Source of the DNA: Pseudomonadota bacterium
Lineage (GTDB): Bacteria; Pseudomonadota; Gammaproteobacteria; Ga0077536
DNA: 64,000 nt
Direction: 5' to 3'
Assembly (NCBI GenBank): GCA_016719885.1
Contig: JADJYF010000018.1
Span: 1 to 64,000, forward strand
A model generated the notes under the pieces. That model did no database searches. It was not told the DNA's origin and saw only the letters and a program-made list of their open reading frames with translations. The position numbers and the translations under genes were made by a program. Positions 25,378 to 34,175 of the stretch are shown here, one piece after another (the stretch's first letter is position 1; each line of letters starts with the position of its first letter).

Positions 25378-27207
25378 TTGAAATTCACCTGTGCCGCGCA
25401 TCCGCGCGCCGCCGCGTCATGGCGTCCGCGCACCCTGCTCCTGGTCGCCTTGTCGAGCCTGCTGCTGGCGTCATCCGCCCATGCGGTGGTCAAGGGCGTG
25501 CCCGCATCCTTGCCAGGCCTGACCCAGGTCAGCGATGCGCGCTGGGACGCCACCGCGGTGCGCAAGGTGTTGCGCACCTTCGCCTTCGGCGGCCACGCCA
25601 CCGACACGCAGATCGATGCATGGGCGGCCCTGAAACCCGAGCTCGCCATCGTGCAGATGCTGACCTTCAACGAGCACAACCTGCTGCTCTCGCCGGTCGA
25701 TGCCTCGCTGCCCAAGGAAGCGATGCACAAGCGGCCGCAAACGCTGCGCGCGCTCGGCAACCTGTGGGCGACCAACAATAGCGCCAACATGCTCGAGCCG
25801 GAGGATCGCGCGGACTACGCGCGCAGCAGCTGGCATGGCGCGATGCTGACCTGGTCGCTGGCGGCACGCGTGCGCGGCGGCAATCCGTTCCGCCACCGCA
25901 TCGGCTATTGGGAAACCAATTTCCATCTCGCCGTCAGCCATGCGCGCGGCGTGTCCAACTACCAGCTGGTGCGCTACTACGACGACGTGATGGCGTCACT
26001 GGCGCGCGGCGACAGCTACGACGCGGTGATCGCCACCAGTGCGCTGTCGGCCGCCATCGGCCAGCATTACGGCCACCGTGACAACCGTTACTACGATGGC
26101 GTGTGCTATTGCAACGAAGATTTCGCGCGCGAATTCCATCAGCTCGGCTTCGGCATCCTGGGTGTCGGCGATCAGCGCTATCACGAGCGCGTCACCATCA
26201 AGAACACCGCCGCCGCGCTCACCGGCATGTACTTCGTCAGCAGCGAAACGCGCAACGAATGGGAAGCGGAAAAAGTCGTGTTCGGCACCAACGGTCACGT
26301 ACCGAAGGCGCTTCCCATCCTTCACCACACCATCGCCGGCGCGAACAGCCGCGACAAGATCCGCACCCTCGCGCGCTTCGACATCAACTACAAGGAAAGC
26401 CTCGCCAACCTGCCGGTGATGATCGTGCAGTCGATCGCCGACGACAACGTGTCCGCCCAGGAAGCCGCCGCGCTGCGTCGCGCCTGGGCCAGCATGGCGG
26501 ACAAGGACCTGCTGCGCTTTCTGCGCGCCTATGCCATTTCAACGCAGTTCCATTCCGCCACGCGCGTCAAGCAACTGACCAGCCTCGAACGGCACATGGT
26601 GATCGCCAACCGCTTCGCCGACACCAATCGTGAGCAGTACCACGACATTCCGGAGCTGTGGCGTCTGTATTGGGAGGAAGAAGTGATCCCCTTCGAACCG
26701 TGGCACGAGGTGTTCGGTCACCAGAACGGTCCGGAGACGGCCGGCAGCGCCGCGCTGTTCCGCAAGAACTACAAGCGCGCCACCGACGCCAGCTTCAGCT
26801 ACAGCGTCGAGGACTTCAACGACACGCCGCGCGCCAAGGACTGGCGACGACTCATGCCCAAGGGCCGGGGCTATTTCGTCGGCACCAGCGCCGAATGGTT
26901 GTGGCAACGCTTCGTGGCCGACGGCCTGAAGAACTTCGGCCCGTTGGAGCGCGCGCACCTGTACGCGCTGCTGGCCTACGGCCGCGATCTCGGCGCGGTG
27001 CTGCATCCGCGGTTTCCCGATACCGCTGTCACCCTCGCCGAGTTGAACGCGCCGGCCGGCAAGGCGTGGCTGGCCAAGGTCGCCGCCGCGCGTCTGCCGC
27101 TCGAGAGCAAGGATGCCGACATCCGCGAACGCACCAACGATCGCATCGGCGCGGCGCTGGATTTCATCATCGCCACGCCGTTCATGCTGGCCGAGGAAGG
27201 ACGTTGA
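25378..27207 (+). CDS. DUF1800 domain-containing exported protein
   Basis: A 609-residue protein of the DUF1800 family, nearly always found directly before a DUF1501 gene, as here. Function is unknown; the family is exported and linked in the literature to envelope or surface structures. The proposed start is TTG 25378, giving MKFTCAAHPR then a signal peptide RTLLLVALSSLLLASSAHA. No ATG lies in a better position. Family features: FAFGGHATDTQIDAWA, WHGAMLTWSLAARVRGGNPFRHR, NRYYDGVCYCNEDFAREF, LGVGDQRYHER, and the C-terminal RTNDRIGAALDFIIATPFM. It is divergent from the giant membrane protein across 219 bp. Confidence 0.85.
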   Translation: MKFTCAAHPRAAASWRPRTLLLVALSSLLLASSAHAVVKGVPASLPGLTQVSDARWDATAVRKVLRTFAFGGHATDTQIDAWAALKPELAIVQMLTFNEHNLLLSPVDASLPKEAMHKRPQTLRALGNLWATNNSANMLEPEDRADYARSSWHGAMLTWSLAARVRGGNPFRHRIGYWETNFHLAVSHARGVSNYQLVRYYDDVMASLARGDSYDAVIATSALSAAIGQHYGHRDNRYYDGVCYCNEDFAREFHQLGFGILGVGDQRYHERVTIKNTAAALTGMYFVSSETRNEWEAEKVVFGTNGHVPKALPILHHTIAGANSRDKIRTLARFDINYKESLANLPVMIVQSIADDNVSAQEAAALRRAWASMADKDLLRFLRAYAISTQFHSATRVKQLTSLERHMVIANRFADTNREQYHDIPELWRLYWEEEVIPFEPWHEVFGHQNGPETAGSAALFRKNYKRATDASFSYSVEDFNDTPRAKDWRRLMPKGRGYFVGTSAEWLWQRFVADGLKNFGPLERAHLYALLAYGRDLGAVLHPRFPDTAVTLAELNAPAGKAWLAKVAAARLPLESKDADIRERTNDRIGAALDFIIATPFMLAEEGR

Positions 27208-27209
27208 AC

Positions 27210-28628
27210 ATGGATCACCAGCCCGCGCGCCGCAATTTCCTGCGCACCAGCCTGGCGCTCGCGGCGGTGCTCGGCAACGGGCTGCCGTTCGGCATGAGCA
27301 ATGCGCGCGCCGACGGTTTCGCCGCTCTCGGCCATCGCTTCCTGGCCAACATCATGTTGAACGGCGGCCCCGACATGCGCCATCTCTTGATGCCACGCTG
27401 GTCGTCGGTGGTCGGCAGCTACGGCCGCGAATTCTGGCGCGTGCGCGCCTCGGCGCAGGGCGCGGCGGACGATGCCGCGGTGCTGGAACAGCGCTGGAAC
27501 GAGGATTACCTGCCCGCCGCCGACGGCGCCACCGAGTTCGGCATCCTCAAGCAGGCCGCGTGGCTGCACGACATGTGGAGCGCCGGCAAGGTCGCGCTGG
27601 TGTGCGGCGTGCTGAACGACAGCTCACGTGATCACGAACTCGCGATCCGCTCGATGGAGATGGGCAACCGCCTCGCCGACAAGTTCACGTTCGGCTCGGG
27701 CTGGGGTGGACGCCTGGCGCAGGCCGCCAACGGCAACGTGATTGCGCTCACCACTTCGCCGCGGCGCTTTTCCTTCGGCCCCAATCCGAATGCCCTGGGC
27801 AATCTCAGCCTGGTCGACAACCGGCGCATGATCCCGGCCGCCAACATGCGCGAGATCGCACTGGCCGAAGTCGCACCTGACGCGGACTATTACGGCTTCG
27901 GCGACAAGCTGAAACGCGGCTTGAAGCAGTACTACGCCGAGCGTCGCGCGAGCGTGAGCAAGCGCTCGGTCTATGCGCAGTTCTTCGAACACGAGCGCAA
28001 GCTGCGTGAACTCGGCGCAGTGGTCGACGGTCGGCTGGCCAGCGTGCCGGTGCCGGCGGCCATCGACGCGCTGTTCGCGGACGACAGCGTGACCGGCTAC
28101 GACCTTGCGCTGCAGACCCGCAACCTCTACGACGCGCTGGCCTGCAACGACCTGCTCGACATCCATGTCGCCTCCATGGACTTCAACGGCTGGGACTCGC
28201 ACAACAACCAGCGCGACGAGTTCGCCACCAATGCCAATGCCCTGTTCGGCGCCAGCGGCGCGCTGGCCACCCTGTATGCGGCCCTGCCGCCCGCCGTGCG
28301 CGCCAACGTGGTATTCCAGGTCGGCGGTGAATTCGGCCGCCAGCTCGCCGCCAATCTCGGCGGCGGCACCGACCACGGTGAGGGCCTGGTCACGATCTTG
28401 ATCGGCGACGCGGTGGTGGGCGGTGTCTACGGCACCATGTTCCCGGACAGCGAACTCGCACGCCTGCGCCAGGACTCCGCGCAGATCGAAGGCGTCAATG
28501 CCATCGACCACGTGTTCGGGCGGGTCGCCGAGTGGGTGGTGCCGGGCTCCAAGGCCCAGGTTTTTCCCAACGCCGCCAGCGCGCCGCTGGAAGCCGGCCT
28601 CGACCTGTCAGGAATGTTCAGCGCATGA
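27210..28628 (+). CDS. DUF1501 domain-containing protein with Tat-like signal
   Basis: 472 residues. It begins 2 bp after the DUF1800 stop, with GAGGAAGG upstream inside that gene, so they are translationally coupled. The N-terminus ARRNFLRTSLALAAVLG is a twin-arginine signal peptide, expected in this family, implying export of a folded protein. DUF1501 is a sulfatase-like alkaline-phosphatase-superfamily fold. Typical segments are LNDSSRDHELAIRSMEMGN, DFNGWDSHNNQRDEF and GTDHGEG (metal-binding His). The pair DUF1800/DUF1501 is widespread but functionally uncharacterised. It overlaps the next small gene by 4 bp. Confidence 0.9.
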   Translation: MDHQPARRNFLRTSLALAAVLGNGLPFGMSNARADGFAALGHRFLANIMLNGGPDMRHLLMPRWSSVVGSYGREFWRVRASAQGAADDAAVLEQRWNEDYLPAADGATEFGILKQAAWLHDMWSAGKVALVCGVLNDSSRDHELAIRSMEMGNRLADKFTFGSGWGGRLAQAANGNVIALTTSPRRFSFGPNPNALGNLSLVDNRRMIPAANMREIALAEVAPDADYYGFGDKLKRGLKQYYAERRASVSKRSVYAQFFEHERKLRELGAVVDGRLASVPVPAAIDALFADDSVTGYDLALQTRNLYDALACNDLLDIHVASMDFNGWDSHNNQRDEFATNANALFGASGALATLYAALPPAVRANVVFQVGGEFGRQLAANLGGGTDHGEGLVTILIGDAVVGGVYGTMFPDSELARLRQDSAQIEGVNAIDHVFGRVAEWVVPGSKAQVFPNAASAPLEAGLDLSGMFSA

Positions 28629-28879
28629 GCACGCTACACACACGCATCGCGTCGACGACGCTGGTCCTGTTGTTGGCGTCGACGCCATCGCTTGCCGCCG
28701 AGCCGGCCGCGCCACCGCCGGGGGCCGAGGCCGCGGCGCTGGAAAACCAAGCCGCGACCCTCGAAAGCGCGATCGAGCAGGAATGCCGCAAGGTCGCGCG
28801 CGAAGCGCGACCCCAGTGCCACAAGCAGCGCGCGCAGGCGGTGGCGCGACTGCGCGCGCAGGCGGCACGCAAGCGCTGA
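28625..28879 (+). CDS. Small secreted helical protein, third gene of the DUF1800/DUF1501 operon
   Basis: 84 residues. The ATG overlaps the DUF1501 stop (ATGA), showing coupling. A signal peptide (IASTTLVLLLASTPSLAAEP) is followed by a Pro/Ala linker and a charged helix with two Cys 12 residues apart (QECRKVAREARPQCHKQ) and an Arg/Ala-rich end. The Cys spacing suits a helical-hairpin disulfide. No family is recognised. It could be an accessory factor for the secreted DUF1800/DUF1501 proteins. Confidence 0.75.
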   Translation: MSTLHTRIASTTLVLLLASTPSLAAEPAAPPPGAEAAALENQAATLESAIEQECRKVAREARPQCHKQRAQAVARLRAQAARKR

Positions 28880-28915
28880 CGACGCGCAGCGCGCTCGGCG
28901 CGCCGCGATCGCTGC

Positions 28916-30301
28916 TCAGGTGCCGAGGCGCAGCATGGCCGCGCGCGTCATGTATTGATTGACCATGTCACCCTCGGGATCGAGCGCGGTCTTCCAGTTG
29001 CCACGACATTGCTCGGCCTGGTGGAAGCGCGTGACCTTGTTGCTCTGCACGTCGTGGCTGATGGCCCAGTTCCAACTCCACTCCGGGCGTCCGTCACGGG
29101 TGAGCTGTCGCGTATCGCCGGCGATGCGTTGACCGCCGCCGCCTTCGAACCCTTTCCATGCCTCGCCGCGCCGATCGTAGGAGATCGCCTGTACCGGGCC
29201 CATGTTGCGCGCATCGATGTAGATGCGGCGCTTGGACACCGGCGCGCGAGGGTAGCCAATCGGCTCGCCTTCGAACACGATCACCTCGGGGATGAGCTCC
29301 TTGCTCACGTAGTAGTAGGTGTGGTCCTTGCCGCCGCCGACGGTTTGCGGTTCCCAGTTGTCGTTTTCGGGGCGCCACTGCTTCGAACTCGACCCCAGGA
29401 ACGGGCCGCGATGGATGATTTTGAAATTGCCCCAGGTCAGCATCGGGTCACCAGCCGCCCAGGCGTCCGACAGGTAGAGATTCATGCCCGGCATGTAAGG
29501 CTCGAAGCGTTGATTGGACGGGAAGCGCCGCACACGCTTGAACTGCGGCAGGAAGCCATAGAGTTCGGGAAACCTGCGCTGGTCGTAATCCCACACGCTT
29601 AAGAAGCACGAGCCCTTCACATCCAGCGTGTAGGTGAACCACACCGACTGCAGGCGCGCCTTGTCCTCGTAGCCGGCAAGGTAGGGACCGCCCGCCGCCG
29701 GGTCCACCAAGCCCGTGCATTGCTGCTCGGCCCACACGAAATCGTACTCGTACTCGAGATCGCCGTCGGCGCCGAACACCTGCGACGGAATGGCATACAG
29801 GGCGCGGTCGTGACGTCCCCAGCTCAAGGTCAGGTTGGCGATGACTTCGGCGCCGGTGCTGGCGTCGGGAAACGGCAGGCCACCTATCCACGGTTTGCCG
29901 TCGCGCGTGACGACGTTGCCTTCGGCATCGAAGCCGGCCTGGCCCTGGTTGCGCAGCGTGGCATCGAAAAAGTACGGCGGGTACATGGCGTCGGCGCGCG
30001 TCTCGGCGTGCTGGATGACGAACTTGCGCCGGTCCTGTTTGACTTCCTGGAACAGGATCGGGTCGACCAGGTCCTGCACCAGGTCGATGCTGTCGGCATC
30101 GATCACGTCGCCGGGCTTGACGCGGCCCTTGGTGAAGGCCTCGATGTCCATGAGTTCATCGGGATAGGCGCGGCCGGTCTCGGCGCTGCGAGCAATTTCC
30201 GGCCACAGCGCGCCAAGCACACCGACCTGGCCGAAACCGCGTGCGGTCGCGGCCAGGAAGTGCCGACGGGCAAAATCGAAATCGAATTTTCTGATGTGCA
30301 T
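28916..30301 (-). CDS. DUF1329 family protein, copy 2, with Tat signal
   Basis: A 461-residue DUF1329 member. Unlike copy 1 it has a twin-arginine signal (FARRHFLAATARG) after a short N-terminus. Shared traits: aromatic-rich beta strands, FLPQFKRVRRFPSNQRFEPY, the FLSVWDYDQRRFPELYGF region, MTRDGKPWIGG-like loops. It lies convergent to the small protein gene with 36 bp between. It is clearly diverged from copy 1 (different length and signal type). Tat export implies folding or cofactor binding before secretion. The ligand is unknown; DUF1329 proteins are thought to move or bind hydrophobic compounds between membranes. Confidence 0.86.
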   Translation of the reverse strand: MHIRKFDFDFARRHFLAATARGFGQVGVLGALWPEIARSAETGRAYPDELMDIEAFTKGRVKPGDVIDADSIDLVQDLVDPILFQEVKQDRRKFVIQHAETRADAMYPPYFFDATLRNQGQAGFDAEGNVVTRDGKPWIGGLPFPDASTGAEVIANLTLSWGRHDRALYAIPSQVFGADGDLEYEYDFVWAEQQCTGLVDPAAGGPYLAGYEDKARLQSVWFTYTLDVKGSCFLSVWDYDQRRFPELYGFLPQFKRVRRFPSNQRFEPYMPGMNLYLSDAWAAGDPMLTWGNFKIIHRGPFLGSSSKQWRPENDNWEPQTVGGGKDHTYYYVSKELIPEVIVFEGEPIGYPRAPVSKRRIYIDARNMGPVQAISYDRRGEAWKGFEGGGGQRIAGDTRQLTRDGRPEWSWNWAISHDVQSNKVTRFHQAEQCRGNWKTALDPEGDMVNQYMTRAAMLRLGT

Positions 30302-30450
30302 GGAGCGCCTGCCATGAAGCCACGGGCGCCGCGACCTGCGACGCTGCCGTGAGCATAGCAGGGGCTTGGGGGGTCGCCGCTCGACGCGGCGGCGAATGGG
30401 GCAAGGGCTGGCAGCCGCGCGCCGTCGTGGGCGCGCGTCAGGTTGCGCGG

Positions 30451-30906
30451 TTATGGCCCGCCGGTGGCGACCAGCCCGGTGCTAGGGGGCGGAGCCATCA
30501 AGGCCTCCACCCGCTGCGCCGCGGATTCGCAGCCGTCGAGACTGCGCGCGACCTTGAGCTTGTGTTTCACCGACTGCTTGCGGCCCTCGAGATGACGCAC
30601 GACCGCGCGCGTCAAAGGGCCACACGCTTCGGTCATGCGGCCTTCCGCGCGCAGCAGTTCGGGCTCGGCGCTGGCGAAGTCCTCGCGCAGCGGATAGCGA
30701 TCGAGCAGCGCATCGGCGATCCGACTCTGGTAGACGAAGACGCGCTTGGCGCGCGCCTCGGTGTCTTCCTCGGCATGCTGTGCCACGGTCGGCACGACCT
30801 CGGCGCTGCGCGGCGCGACGCCGGCGCAGCCCGCCAACCATGGCAGCAAGGCCACACCCATCACGGCCACCGGTCTCGACAGGCACGAAGCTAGCGAAAA
30901 AGACAT
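30451..30906 (-). CDS. Small helical lipoprotein of unknown function
   Basis: A 151-residue lipoprotein. The start ATG 30906 has AAGGAAAC upstream. Signal peptide with lipobox LAGC (PWLAGCAG). The mature part is helical and positively charged, with EARAKRVFVYQSRIADALLDRYP and a Cys pair (EACGPLTRAVVRHLEG; LDGCESAAQ). No family is recognised. It is divergent from the FAAL gene across about 300 bp. The far upstream in-frame codons to 31401 are not used because the lipoprotein signal begins at 30906. Confidence 0.7.
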   Translation of the reverse strand: MSFSLASCLSRPVAVMGVALLPWLAGCAGVAPRSAEVVPTVAQHAEEDTEARAKRVFVYQSRIADALLDRYPLREDFASAEPELLRAEGRMTEACGPLTRAVVRHLEGRKQSVKHKLKVARSLDGCESAAQRVEALMAPPPSTGLVATGGP

Positions 30907-31210
30907 ACGTGTTTCCTTGCCGCAAGGCGCGTCACTTCGCGTCTCGCATTCGAATGTCATGATAGCGGGCGATGCGTACCGCGCGAGTGTGCAAACGCCG
31001 CAATGTGAAGCACACCGCATGCCTCGCCCACGAGCGCCCGAGCGTCGCCACCGGGTGATGCGTAGCGACACGCGCGGTGCACGCCGCATCACCCTGGTCC
31101 TGGCGTTAGCGGCGCCTGGCACGGCGGCTTGAGGCCTCGCCTCGTCGCCCGCTTTGCACGCCATGCAGGGCGATGACTCAAGCACGACTTCGGTCGGTAT
31201 AGTGGCGCCA
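30907..31210. promoter_or_regulatory. Divergent intergenic region between lipoprotein and FAAL genes
   Basis: About 304 bp with no convincing gene or RNA. A TATAGT hexamer at 31198-31203 lies only 7 bp before the ATG of the FAAL gene. If it is a -10 element the transcript would be nearly leaderless, consistent with the absence of a ribosome site there. No -35 or operator is clear. Confidence 0.35.
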
Positions 31211-33346
31211 ATGACTGCCCACCCCAGCCCTGTCGCCGACCCGTCGGCCGCGACCGAACACGCCCTGCTGACGCTGGTGAACGCCGTGGCCGGCGAACTG
31301 CATCGTGGCCACGCGGGGCTCGCGGCCGCGCACCTCGATACCTCGCTGGAACGCGAGCTCGGCATCGACAGCCTGGCGCGCGTCGAACTCGGCATGCGCA
31401 TCGAGCGTCACTTCGGCCACACCATCGCCGACCAGGCGCTGTTCGAGGCCGAGACGCCGCGCGACCTGTTGCGCGCGCTGGCCGGCGCCACGGGCCTGGT
31501 GCAGAACCTCGCCACCGCGCCCAGCGCGACGCCCGCCGCCGCCGGCGGCGTGATCAGTGTGCCGCGGGAGGCGCGCAACCTGGTCGACATGCTGGCCTGG
31601 CACGTCGAACGCCATGGCGAACGGCGCCACATCGAATTGTTCGAGGACGGCGGTCAGGGCGAGATATTGAGCTACCGCGCACTGTGGGACGGCGCGGCGC
31701 GGGTGGCGAGCGGACTCCAGCGCGGCGGCCTCGAAAGCGGCGCGCGGGTGGCATTGATGCTGCCTAGCGGCTGTGATTATTTCTTTGCCTTCTACGGCGT
31801 GCTGCTGGCCGGCGGCGTGCCGGTGCCGATCTATCCGCCGGTGCGTCGCGCGCAGCTCGAGGAGCACCTGCGCCGCCAGGGACGCATCCTCGCCAACGCC
31901 CAGGCATCGGTGTTGATCACCACCGACGACGCGCTGCTGGTGGCGCGCCTGTTGACCGCGGCGGTGGCGAGTCTCGGCAGCGTCACCACCGTCGCCGAAC
32001 TCGGCAGCCATGGCGCGCACTTCGAACGCGCCGCGCCGCCGCCCGACGCGCTCGGCTTTCTGCAATACACCTCCGGCAGCACCGGCGATCCCAAGGGCGT
32101 GATGCTGTCGCACGCCAACCTGCTGGCCAATATCCGCGCCGACGGCCAGGGCCTGGCCGCGACCAGCGACGACGTGTTCGTGAGCTGGCTGCCGCTCTAC
32201 CACGACATGGGCCTGATAGGTGCGTGGCTGGGCAGTCTCTACCATGCCGTGCCGCTGGTGCTGATGTCGCCCCTGACTTTCCTGGCGCGACCGCAGCGCT
32301 GGCTGTGGGCCATACACCGCTATCGCGGCACGCTGTCGGCGGCGCCCAACTTCGCCTACGAGTTGTGCGTGTCACGCATCGCCGACAAGGACCTCGAAGG
32401 CCTGGACCTGTCGAGCTGGCGGCTGGCCTTGAACGGCGCCGAGGCGATCAGCGCCGACACCATGCATGCCTTCATGCGGCGCTACGCGCGCCATGGCCTG
32501 CGCGGCGATGCCATGCTGCCGGTCTATGGCCTCGCGGAGTGCGCGGTGGGCCTGGCCTTCACGCCGCTCGGCCGCGGCCCGCGCGTCCATGTCATCGATC
32601 GCCAGGTGTTGGCGCGCGAGGGGCGCGCGCTGGTCGCGCCCGACAGTTTGCCCGCCGAAGCGACGCGCAGCGTGGTCGGCTGTGGCGTGCCGCTGCCGCG
32701 TCACGAGATCCGCGTGGTCGATGATGCGCGCCGCGAACTGCCGGAACGGGTCGAAGGCCATGTGCAGTTTCGCGGACCGTCGGCCACCCGCGGCTACTGG
32801 CGCAACAGCGAGGAGAGTGCGCGCCTCGTCGGCGCCGACGGCTGGCTGGCGAGCGGCGATCGCGGTTACCTGGTGGGCGGCGAGCTGTTCCTCACCGGAC
32901 GTGTGAAGGACATCATCATTCGCGCCGGGCGCAACATCTACCCGGCCGAACTGGAAGACGCCATCGGCGCGCTGGACGGCATACGCAAAGGCCATGTCGC
33001 GGTGTTCGGTTCGCCCGATCCGGCGAGCGGCACCGAGCGCGTGGTGGTACTCGCGGAAACGCGCAAGCGCAACGCCGAATCGCGCGCCGCATTGGAGGCA
33101 GCGATCAAGGCGCTGGCGGCCGATCTCATCGCGACGCCGCCCGAGGTGGTGGTGCTGGCGCCGCCCAACACCGTGCTGCGCACCTCCAGCGGCAAGATCC
33201 GGCGCAGCGCGTGTCGCGCGCTCTACGAACAGGGCCGCATCGGCGCAGCGGGCACGGCGGTATGGAGGCAGGTGCTGCGACTGGCGCTGGCCGGCGTCGG
33301 CCCGCAGTGCGCGCGCGCTGGGCAATCTGCGCGCGTGGCTCTATAG
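31211..33346 (+). CDS. ACP-fatty acyl-AMP ligase (FAAL-like), N-terminal part of a three-domain protein; frameshifted before the acyltransferase
   Basis: 711 residues as sequenced. Residues about 15-95 form an acyl carrier domain with phosphopantetheine site Ser54 (GIDSLARVEL). From about 120 it is an adenylate-forming enzyme: YTSGSTGDPKG at 286-296, WLPLYHDMGLIG, YGLAECAVGLAF, a GDRGYL core, and the C-terminal lysine motif TSSGKIRR. It should activate fatty acids and load an ACP, probably its own. In relatives a PlsC-type acyltransferase is fused after this point. Here the reading frame breaks inside a CG-repeat at 33308-33319 and ends 9 codons later. The start is ATG 31211, which gives MTAHPSP and no in-frame upstream signal. 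Confidence 0.88.
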   Translation: MTAHPSPVADPSAATEHALLTLVNAVAGELHRGHAGLAAAHLDTSLERELGIDSLARVELGMRIERHFGHTIADQALFEAETPRDLLRALAGATGLVQNLATAPSATPAAAGGVISVPREARNLVDMLAWHVERHGERRHIELFEDGGQGEILSYRALWDGAARVASGLQRGGLESGARVALMLPSGCDYFFAFYGVLLAGGVPVPIYPPVRRAQLEEHLRRQGRILANAQASVLITTDDALLVARLLTAAVASLGSVTTVAELGSHGAHFERAAPPPDALGFLQYTSGSTGDPKGVMLSHANLLANIRADGQGLAATSDDVFVSWLPLYHDMGLIGAWLGSLYHAVPLVLMSPLTFLARPQRWLWAIHRYRGTLSAAPNFAYELCVSRIADKDLEGLDLSSWRLALNGAEAISADTMHAFMRRYARHGLRGDAMLPVYGLAECAVGLAFTPLGRGPRVHVIDRQVLAREGRALVAPDSLPAEATRSVVGCGVPLPRHEIRVVDDARRELPERVEGHVQFRGPSATRGYWRNSEESARLVGADGWLASGDRGYLVGGELFLTGRVKDIIIRAGRNIYPAELEDAIGALDGIRKGHVAVFGSPDPASGTERVVVLAETRKRNAESRAALEAAIKALAADLIATPPEVVVLAPPNTVLRTSSGKIRRSACRALYEQGRIGAAGTAVWRQVLRLALAGVGPQCARAGQSARVAL

Positions 33347-34073
33347 CGCTTACGCGTGGAACGTGTTCGTGCCGCTCGCCATCCTGACCTGGCTGCTGGC
33401 GATGCTGCCCGTGCCGGCGCGCCAGGTATGGCGCGGCGCACGCATCCTGGCGCGCCTCGCCGCCCGTCTGACCGGCACCAAGCTCGAAGTCGATGGCCTC
33501 GACGCGCTGCCGCCGAGCGGCCAGGCGGCGGTGCTGGTGGTCAATCACCAGAGCTATCTCGACGGCATGCTGATGCTGGCGGTGTTGCCGCGCCCGCCGC
33601 GTTTTCTCATCAAGGCGGAGCTGCGCGACTCGGCGCTGTTGGCGCGACCGTTGACACGCCTCGGCGCGCTGTTCGTGGAACGCTTCGATGCGGCGGGCGG
33701 CATCGCCAGCATGCGCATCGCGGCCGCGGCACTCGCCGACGGCGAGCTGCTGGTGGTCTTTCCCGAGGGCACGTTCAAGCGCATGCCGGGACTGCTGCCC
33801 TTCCACATGGGTGCGTTCACGGTCGCGGCGCAAACCGGCGCGCGCCTGGTGCCGGTCGCGATCCGCGGCACGCGCGGCATCCTGCGCGCCGGCAGCTGGT
33901 TCGTGCGCCACGGCGCGATCCGCGTCAGCGCCGGCCACGCGCTCACGACCGGCGACGAGGACGGCGCCTGGCAACAGTCGCTGGCCTTGCGCGATGCCGC
34001 GCGCGCGCACATCCTCGGTCACTGCGGCGAGCCGGACCTGGCCTACGAATCGAATGCCGTCACGCCCGACTGA
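33312..34073 (+). CDS. PlsC-type 1-acylglycerol-3-phosphate acyltransferase domain, C-terminal part of the broken FAAL fusion
   Basis: About 250 residues, open after the CG-repeat. A transmembrane helix (FVPLAILTWLLAMLPV) precedes the acyltransferase core: NHQSYLDG (HX4D catalytic motif), then FVERFDAAGG, FPEGTFKR (the FPEGT motif) and VPVAIRGTRG. All catalytic motifs are intact. There is no ribosome site or good start codon at the head of this frame. That suggests it was once translated as the C-terminus of the upstream protein. Two added bases (one CG unit) in the tract at 33308-33319 would restore a single product of about 953 residues. The likely role is transfer of the activated acyl chain to a lipid acceptor. 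Confidence 0.82.
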   Translation, partial: RALGNLRAWLYSAYAWNVFVPLAILTWLLAMLPVPARQVWRGARILARLAARLTGTKLEVDGLDALPPSGQAAVLVVNHQSYLDGMLMLAVLPRPPRFLIKAELRDSALLARPLTRLGALFVERFDAAGGIASMRIAAAALADGELLVVFPEGTFKRMPGLLPFHMGAFTVAAQTGARLVPVAIRGTRGILRAGSWFVRHGAIRVSAGHALTTGDEDGAWQQSLALRDAARAHILGHCGEPDLAYESNAVTPD

Positions 34074-34175
34074 AAGGCGCGGCGCGCGGCTTCCCCATTC
34101 CGGTAGCCTTGCCGCCGTGCCGCGCCTTCCCGTTCAATGGCAGGCGCGCATGCGCGCGACCGAGGACCGACGACC

